This document shows positions 59,535 to 64,000 of a stretch of 64,000 nucleotides of DNA, piece by piece. The DNA comes from Nocardia kruczakiae NBRC 101016 (lineage in GTDB: Bacteria; Actinomycetota; Actinomycetes; Mycobacteriales; Mycobacteriaceae), in assembly GCF_001612965.1 (NCBI RefSeq), contig NZ_BDBL01000014.1, positions 62,001-126,000 of the forward strand, given 5' to 3'. Below the pieces are notes generated by a model that had not been told where the DNA came from, made no database searches, and saw nothing but the letters and a program-made list of their open reading frames with translations. Every line of letters starts with the position of its first letter. Within the stretch, counting starts at the first letter, position 1. Position numbers and translations under genes: made by a program.

Positions 59535-59876
59535 CTACACCACCGTCTCGCGCACGAGATCCAGATAGGCCGCGCCCGAATCGGGCACTCGTGGCTGCTT
59601 CCACACCTCGACCGGGAACGACACCATGATCAGCGACTGCATCAGGTGGGTCAGATACCGTGCGTCGTCGGGCATGTCGTCGAGCGGGAACTGGTCCAGA
59701 TAGTCGAGCGCCTCCTCGAGCCGGGGGAATGTGGCGTCGTAGAAGGCTTGCATCTGCGCCATATCGGAGGCGAGCCGCTTGCGATAGCGTTCGGGCTCGG
59801 TATCGATGATCCAGTCGGAGAACTTCTCCAGTTCGGCGAATTCCCCGGGCAGTTTCTTCGTCTCAGACGTCGGCAT
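59535..59876 (-). CDS. Hypothetical protein tied to the Rieske oxygenase gene
   Basis: This 113-residue protein, read from the ATG at 59876, is acidic and helical: LPGEFAELEKFSDWIIDTEP, YRKRLASDMAQMQAFYDATF, RLEEALDYLDQFPLDDMPDD, ending SLIMVSFPVEVWKQPRVPDS and LVRETVV. No catalytic motif or cysteine is seen. It overlaps the oxygenase stop by 14 bases and precedes the amidohydrolase gene by four. Strict coupling suggests an accessory or small subunit for the oxygenase (inference). Confidence 0.8.
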   Translation of the reverse strand: MPTSETKKLPGEFAELEKFSDWIIDTEPERYRKRLASDMAQMQAFYDATFPRLEEALDYLDQFPLDDMPDDARYLTHLMQSLIMVSFPVEVWKQPRVPDSGAAYLDLVRETVV

Positions 59877-61128
59877 CGCGGTACTCCTGAACTTTGCGCT
59901 GCGCGACATGATGGAGATGCCGCAGCAGGACTTCCTGGTCGTTGAGCGGGAATTTCTTGACGACACCGGTTTCCAGCATCGTCTGGGTGGCCTCCAAGGT
60001 GTTGGCGTCCTGCAACGCGTATTCCTTGAACGTCACGCCGGCCAATTCCTGGCGCAGCCGTTCGCGGGCGTTCTTGGGAGGTACGAAATACAGATTCGCC
60101 TCGAAGATGTGCGTGCGCACCGAGGTCGGCCACCAGTTGTAGGTGAGAAACCAGCCCGGCGCCCACACCAGGATCGCGAAATTGGGGAACACATCGAATT
60201 CGTCCACGCCCCAGGCACGATGGCCGGACGGATTGATACCGGCGGGCATGGGATCCAGCCCCTCGATATCGGGCCGGTCCCACGGACCGAACAGGCCCGA
60301 GCGCAGCACCCGCTCGATCGGCTTGACCATGTCGAGGTCCTTCGGCGGCGCCATACCGCCCCACGAGGACACCATCGAATGGGGAGTGTCGATCTGGTAG
60401 TGCAATGCCTCGAAGCCGATGTCGGCCAGTTTGTCGGCCTCGTTCTTCACCGCTTGCTTCATATGCAGGATCGGCGCGTGATAGAACTCGGCGAACGCGT
60501 CGATGAACAGTTTCCAGTTGCTGCCCACCTCGGCCTTGTAGCTGTAGACCTCGGTGAATTCGTGGAAGGGAAACCCCTCCAGTCCCTTCACCATCGGGCC
60601 GAGATAATCCTGCAGCGGCGGGGCCTCGGGGTCGACATTGACGAAGATGAACCCCTCCCACACCTCGCAGCGCACATCGGCGAGGCCGTAGTCGGCCTTG
60701 TCCATCCCGAAGAATTCCTTCTCCTGCTGGACGAAGGTGCAGGTGCCGTCGAGGTTGTAGCGCCAGGCGTGGTACTTGCAGGTGAACTGCCGGCAGGTGC
60801 CGGAGGTCTCCTCGTTCGGGAAGTCGTCCCACACGAGTTTGTTGCCGCGGTGGCGGCAGATGTTGTGGAAGGCGCGGATCACGTCGTCGGTGCCGCGCAC
60901 GATGATCAACGACGTCGCGATGCAGGCCAGTTCCTTGGTGAAGTAGCTGCCTTTGCGCGGCAGCAGCACGTCGCGGCCGACGCACAGCCAGCTCGTGCGG
61001 AAGATGGCGTTGCGCTCGTCCTCGTAGAACTGCGGGTCGATCGAATCGGTGTAGTCGACGGTGCCGGTCCCCAGTTCGGGATAGTGCTCGGTCCAGCTTC
61101 CGGCGGCTGGTTTGCTGAAGTGCGGCAA
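59863..61128 (-). CDS. Rieske non-heme iron oxygenase, alpha subunit
   Basis: This 421-residue protein has the Rieske cluster motif CRHRG...CKYHAWRY (Cys91, His93, Cys117, His120) and the mononuclear iron site in AFAEFYHAPILHMKQ (Glu214, His217, His222, with a downstream Asp expected). It should hydroxylate a ring or C-H bond with electrons from a reductase such as that at 29958. No beta subunit is present, in line with KshA- or oxygenase-only forms. It is second in the operon, four bases after the CMD gene. Confidence 0.94.
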   Translation of the reverse strand: MPHFSKPAAGSWTEHYPELGTGTVDYTDSIDPQFYEDERNAIFRTSWLCVGRDVLLPRKGSYFTKELACIATSLIIVRGTDDVIRAFHNICRHRGNKLVWDDFPNEETSGTCRQFTCKYHAWRYNLDGTCTFVQQEKEFFGMDKADYGLADVRCEVWEGFIFVNVDPEAPPLQDYLGPMVKGLEGFPFHEFTEVYSYKAEVGSNWKLFIDAFAEFYHAPILHMKQAVKNEADKLADIGFEALHYQIDTPHSMVSSWGGMAPPKDLDMVKPIERVLRSGLFGPWDRPDIEGLDPMPAGINPSGHRAWGVDEFDVFPNFAILVWAPGWFLTYNWWPTSVRTHIFEANLYFVPPKNARERLRQELAGVTFKEYALQDANTLEATQTMLETGVVKKFPLNDQEVLLRHLHHVAQRKVQEYRDADV

Positions 61129-61132
61129 GGGA

Positions 61133-61663
61133 TTACCTCTCGTGATCGGGCTGGATGCCGAAGGTGTTGAAGGCCATCGCGACCATGGCGTAGCCGCCGA
61201 CGGTGAAGACCAGATCCATGCGCTGGCGTTCGTCGAGGTAGTCGCTCAACGCGGCCCAGGTGGTGTCCGACAATTGCGACTTCTCGTCGAGTTCGTCGAC
61301 CGCCGCGAGCAGCAGGCGATCGAAGTCGCCGGTGAGCCGTCCGTCGCGGATCCCGTCGACCTCGGCGTCGGACAGGCCGGTCGAGTCGGCCATCGCGACA
61401 TGGTGGGCCCATTCGTAGGCGCACTGACGGCGGTGCGCGATGCGCAGGATCGCGATCTCGCGCACGCGCGGCGGCAAGGTGGATCGGAACAGCAGATAGA
61501 CGCCGAAGCCGAGATACGCCTCGGCCAGGTCCGGATGTCTGGCCAGAGCCGACATCGCGGGTCCGGCGCCGTCGGGATTGCGCCGAGCACGTGGCAGCAG
61601 AGCGGCCAGGGCGCCGCGGGTCCGATCGTCCCATTGATCGGCCGGCAGGGGCGGCAGGCGCAT
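61133..61663 (-). CDS. Carboxymuconolactone decarboxylase (CMD/AhpD fold) protein
   Basis: This 176-residue helical protein has the CMD pattern TLPPRVREIAILRIAHRRQC followed by AYEWAHHVAMA. In place of the CxxC of AhpD peroxidases it has EWAHH, as in decarboxylase-like members. It therefore probably acts on a lactone or keto acid rather than as a disulfide reductase (inference). It opens a seven-gene operon 21 bases from a GAGAAT palindrome. Confidence 0.9.
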   Translation of the reverse strand: MRLPPLPADQWDDRTRGALAALLPRARRNPDGAGPAMSALARHPDLAEAYLGFGVYLLFRSTLPPRVREIAILRIAHRRQCAYEWAHHVAMADSTGLSDAEVDGIRDGRLTGDFDRLLLAAVDELDEKSQLSDTTWAALSDYLDERQRMDLVFTVGGYAMVAMAFNTFGIQPDHER

Positions 61664-61683
61664 CCTCTCCTCCTCTCATTCAG

Positions 61684-61698
61684 GAGAATGACATTCTC
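61684..61698. promoter_or_regulatory. GAGAAT-type operator (site f), before the CMD-Rieske operon
   Basis: GAGAATGACATTCTC has perfect 6-base arms and lies 21 bases upstream of the CMD ATG. It should control all seven genes down to 55822 (inference). The remaining bases to 61958 hold no gene that I can see. Confidence 0.7.
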
Positions 61699-61909
61699 CT
61701 CAACGGACCAATAGATTTTCACGACGGGGGCCGACTCGTCAACGTCCACCGGGAATCGATCGAAAGTGGCTGGTCGGAAGCGGTTCATGCGAGGTGTGTG
61801 GAGTGCTCATCGGTCGTCGCTACCGGTGACGGCGCCCGTTCGGCCCGGCGGGCGAGTGTGGGCGCCGGGCGTCCCGGGCGCAGAAGTAGAAGGTTGATTC
61901 TCCAAATAT

Positions 61910-61924
61910 GAGAAGATAGTTTTC
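61910..61924. promoter_or_regulatory. Weak GAGAA-type site before the 61959 operon
   Basis: GAGAAGATAGTTTTC has arms GAGAA and TTTTC (4 of 5 paired) in an AT-rich stretch 35 bases before the ATG at 61959. An overlapping inverted pair TTCTC/GAGAA spans about 61898-61914. This may be a degenerate copy of the regulon operator. Confidence 0.35.
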
Positions 61925-61958
61925 TAGTTGCGTAGTCCAGCAAAGAGGAGTCGAGAGC

Positions 61959-62264
61959 ATGGCAGCCCTGCGTCCCGGTGAACAGCTCGCCAGTACCGTC
62001 TGCGGCACCAAGGTGGTGGTGGTGCGCGCGCCCGCCGATGCCGATCCCGTAGTGACCTGTGGCGGAAGCCCTCTGGTTCCCGCCGCGAGCGCACCGCCGA
62101 TCGCCCCCGCCGCGGGGGAGCCGGTGACCCTGATCGGGAAGCGCTACGTCGACGCCGCCGACACCGTCGAATTGCTCTGCACCAGTTCGGGTTCCGGTGA
62201 GCTGAGCTGCGACGGCGCCCCCATGACGATCAAGGCGGCCAAGGCGCTGCCCGCCTCGGACTGA
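61959..62264 (+). CDS. Hypothetical protein with a conserved-looking Cys pattern (101 aa)
   Basis: This small soluble protein reads ALRPGEQLASTVCGTKVVVV with Cys15, then DPVVTCGGSPLVP with Cys34. A Pro/Ala stretch follows, then GKRYVDAADTVELLCTSSGS and GELSCDGAPMTIKAAKALPA. Four cysteines in two pairs suggest metal binding or disulfides, and the strand-rich pattern resembles small rubredoxin- or desulfoferrodoxin-like domains, which I cannot confirm. It is followed by a dehydrogenase gene and an SDR gene on the same strand. Confidence 0.7.
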   Translation: MAALRPGEQLASTVCGTKVVVVRAPADADPVVTCGGSPLVPAASAPPIAPAAGEPVTLIGKRYVDAADTVELLCTSSGSGELSCDGAPMTIKAAKALPASD

Positions 62265-62295
62265 GTCGTGCGGTGACCGGAGAGCAGGAGTGCGC

Positions 62296-63474
62296 ATGTC
62301 CGCCGGAATGACCTTCGAGCCGACCGAGGATCAGCAGGTGATCCGCTCGGCGGTGGCCGAACTGTGCCGCAAATTCGACGACCGCTACTGGATGAGCAAG
62401 GACCAAAACCACGAATTCCCTGCGGAGTTCTACCAGGCGATCGCCGCCGGCGGCTGGCTCGGCATCACCATCCCGGAGGAGTACGGCGGCCACGGGCTCG
62501 GACTGACCGAGGCGACCATCCTCGCCGAGGAGGTCGCACGCTCGGGTGGCGCGATGAACGCCGCCACCGCGATCCACCTGTCCATCTTCGGCATGCAACC
62601 GGTGGTCAGATACGGATCCGAGGAACTCAAGCGGCGGACGCTGCCGCGGGTGGCGGCCGGCGACCTGCACGTCTGCTTCGGTGTCACCGAACCGGGCGCG
62701 GGCCTGGACACCAGCCGGATCACGACCTTCGCCCGCCGCGACGGCGACCATTACATCGTCAACGGCCGCAAGGTGTGGATCTCCAAGGCGCTCGAGTCGG
62801 AGAAGATCCTGCTGCTGACCCGGACCACCGGCTACGACGAGGTGACGCGCAAAACCGACGGAATGACCCTGTTTCTCACCGATATCGACCGCGCGCACAT
62901 CGATATCCGCCCGATCACCAAGATGGGCCGCAACGCGGTCTCCTCCAACGAGGTGTTCATCGACGATCTGCGGATTCCGGTCGAGGATCGGGTGGGCGAG
63001 GAGGGCGAGGGTTTTCGCTATCTGCTCGACGGACTGAATCCGGAGCGGATGCTCATCGCCGCCGAGGCGCTCGGCATCGGTCGTGTCGCGCTCGACCGTG
63101 CGGTCAAATACGCCGGTGAGCGTGTGGTCTTCGACCGGCCGATCGGCATGAATCAGGGCATCCAGTTCCCGCTCGCCGATTCGCTGGCCCATCTGGACGC
63201 CGCGGAACTGGTGCTGCGCAAGGCGACCTGGCTCTACGACCACGGTAAACCCTGTGGCCGCGAGGCGAATACGGCCAAATATCTGTGTGCCGACGCCGCC
63301 TTCATCGCCGCCGACCGCGCCATGCAGACCCACGGCGGGATGGGATATGCCGAGGAATACCACGTGGCCCGCTACTTCCGTGAGGCGCGCGTCATGCGCA
63401 TCGCCCCCGTCAGCCAGGAGATGATCTTGAACTACCTGGGTTCGCACATACTGGGATTGCCGAGGAGCTACTGA
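62296..63474 (+). CDS. Acyl-CoA dehydrogenase, complete homomeric type
   Basis: The 392-residue product from the ATG at 62296 (after AGGAG) has the full set of motifs in one chain: WLGITIPEEYGGHGLGLTEA, CFGVTEPGAGLDTSRITTFA, VNGRKVWISKALESEKILLL, FDRPIGMNQGIQFPLADSLA, QTHGGMGYAEEYHVARYFRE and the late RIAPVSQEMILNYLGSHILG. It should form a homotetramer that desaturates an acyl-CoA. It is the only unsplit one of the four dehydrogenase units in this window. Its TGA overlaps the first base of the SDR ATG. Confidence 0.93.
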   Translation: MSAGMTFEPTEDQQVIRSAVAELCRKFDDRYWMSKDQNHEFPAEFYQAIAAGGWLGITIPEEYGGHGLGLTEATILAEEVARSGGAMNAATAIHLSIFGMQPVVRYGSEELKRRTLPRVAAGDLHVCFGVTEPGAGLDTSRITTFARRDGDHYIVNGRKVWISKALESEKILLLTRTTGYDEVTRKTDGMTLFLTDIDRAHIDIRPITKMGRNAVSSNEVFIDDLRIPVEDRVGEEGEGFRYLLDGLNPERMLIAAEALGIGRVALDRAVKYAGERVVFDRPIGMNQGIQFPLADSLAHLDAAELVLRKATWLYDHGKPCGREANTAKYLCADAAFIAADRAMQTHGGMGYAEEYHVARYFREARVMRIAPVSQEMILNYLGSHILGLPRSY

Positions 63475-64000
63475 TGCCGGCACGAGGACTTTTCGATCTG
63501 ACCGGCCGCGCGGCCATGGTCACCGGCGCCGCGGGCGGCATCGGATCGGCGGTGGCGCAGGCGCTCGCGACGGCGGGCGCCGCGGTACTGGTCGCCGATA
63601 TCGACGCCGCCGCAGCGGCGGCGGTCGCCGACAAGATCGTCGGCGCCGGTGGGCGCGCGGCGAGTTGCGGGCTGGACGTATCCGACCGTGCCGCAGCCGA
63701 TTCCGCGGCCGAGCAGGGCGCGGCGCTGGCCGATGGCACGCTGCACATCGTGGTCAACAACGCCGGTGTGACGGCGCCGGCGATGTTCGGCGCCACCACC
63801 GTGGATTCGATGCGCCGCCTCTACGACATCCACGCGCTGGGCACCTTCAACTGCGCGCAGGCGGCGCTGCCGTATCTGCCTACCGACGGCACCGGGCGCA
63901 TCATCAATGTCACCTCCTCGGCCGGGCTGACCGGAACCCTGGGGCAGGTGAACTATTCGGCCGCCAAGGCCGCGATCGTGGGCATCACCAAATCGCTGGC
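63474..64000 (+). CDS. SDR-family dehydrogenase, 5' part only
   Basis: The gene runs off the right edge after 175 codons. The NAD site is AAMVTGAAGGIGSAVAQALA (residues about 14-33), with the acidic ADID at the end of the second strand (NADH preference), NNAG at 97-100, and the catalytic Ser and YxxxK in INVTSSAGLTGTLGQVNYSA then AKAA. It probably oxidises a 3-hydroxyacyl-CoA or alcohol made by the upstream steps. Its ATG overlaps the dehydrogenase TGA by one base. Confidence 0.92.
   Translation, partial: MPARGLFDLTGRAAMVTGAAGGIGSAVAQALATAGAAVLVADIDAAAAAAVADKIVGAGGRAASCGLDVSDRAAADSAAEQGAALADGTLHIVVNNAGVTAPAMFGATTVDSMRRLYDIHALGTFNCAQAALPYLPTDGTGRIINVTSSAGLTGTLGQVNYSAAKAAIVGITKSL

Noticed and set aside
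61133..61663. AhpD-type peroxidase activity for the CMD protein
   Set aside because: The CxxC pair needed for alkylhydroperoxidase activity is absent. An EWAHH segment is present instead.
31011..61698. KstR or KstR2 operators as the explanation of the palindromes
   Set aside because: The arms and the 3-base centre differ from the KstR (AAC/GTT core, even spacing) and KstR2 motifs that I know, although a related steroid regulator cannot be excluded.
1..64000. tRNA, rRNA, CRISPR arrays, prophage or IS elements
   Set aside because: No cloverleaf with a CCA-type end, no regularly spaced repeats, and no transposase, integrase or phage structural motif was recognised on reading. A covariance-model search would be needed to exclude small RNAs.

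Overview
The window comes from a high-GC, mycolic-acid-type actinobacterium, most like a Nocardia. The supporting genes are an Emb-family cell-wall arabinosyltransferase, two F420-type luciferase-like oxidoreductases plus a Ddn-like protein, a mycothiol-type DinB enzyme, a CysQ phosphatase, and a very large acyl-CoA catabolic gene set. Many genes start with GTG and neighbouring genes often overlap by four bases. No tRNA, rRNA, CRISPR array or insertion sequence was seen.

The left part (1-15.5 kb) is a mosaic of short units: a truncated MFS exporter facing a SnoaL-HxlR pair; an ArfB ribosome-rescue factor; a dhaK-dhaL pair without a visible dhaM; small secreted proteins; a three-gene sugar ABC importer (binding protein and two permeases, no ATPase); and an ArsR regulator between two SRPBCC genes, with two matching operators. 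Decay marks lie here: a vapC tail, an SRPBCC gene with an apparent internal deletion, and a TetR gene cut by an amber codon.

From 15.6 to 21.5 kb there is a six-gene, mostly translationally coupled operon (DegT aminotransferase, NAD epimerase, MGDG-synthase-like glycosyltransferase, DMT/EamA transporter, GalE-like epimerase, NodB deacetylase). It looks like a route for making, exporting and trimming an amino-sugar surface glycan or glycolipid. It is followed by small membrane and secreted proteins, a Mut7-C RNase-like protein and a lone Emb arabinosyltransferase.

From 27.8 kb to the right edge the window is dominated by acyl-CoA catabolism. There are two acyl-CoA ligases, three split acyl-CoA dehydrogenase pairs plus one complete one, two crotonases, a thiolase, a CoA transferase, a thioesterase, SDRs, a MeaB-like GTPase, a Rieske oxygenase with a separate reductase, a CMD protein, an unusual amidohydrolase and NTF2-like proteins. 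A 15-bp palindrome of the form GAGAAT-N3-ATTCTC or a close variant sits in front of at least five of these transcription units and around the local TetR gene (45930-46583). I infer a single regulon for an unidentified substrate that combines ring hydroxylation with beta-oxidation. Between these units lie a BTAD-AAA regulator, a hemerythrin protein, a two-component system with a DUF4173 membrane protein, cysQ and a catalytically degenerate HisN/IMPase paralogue.
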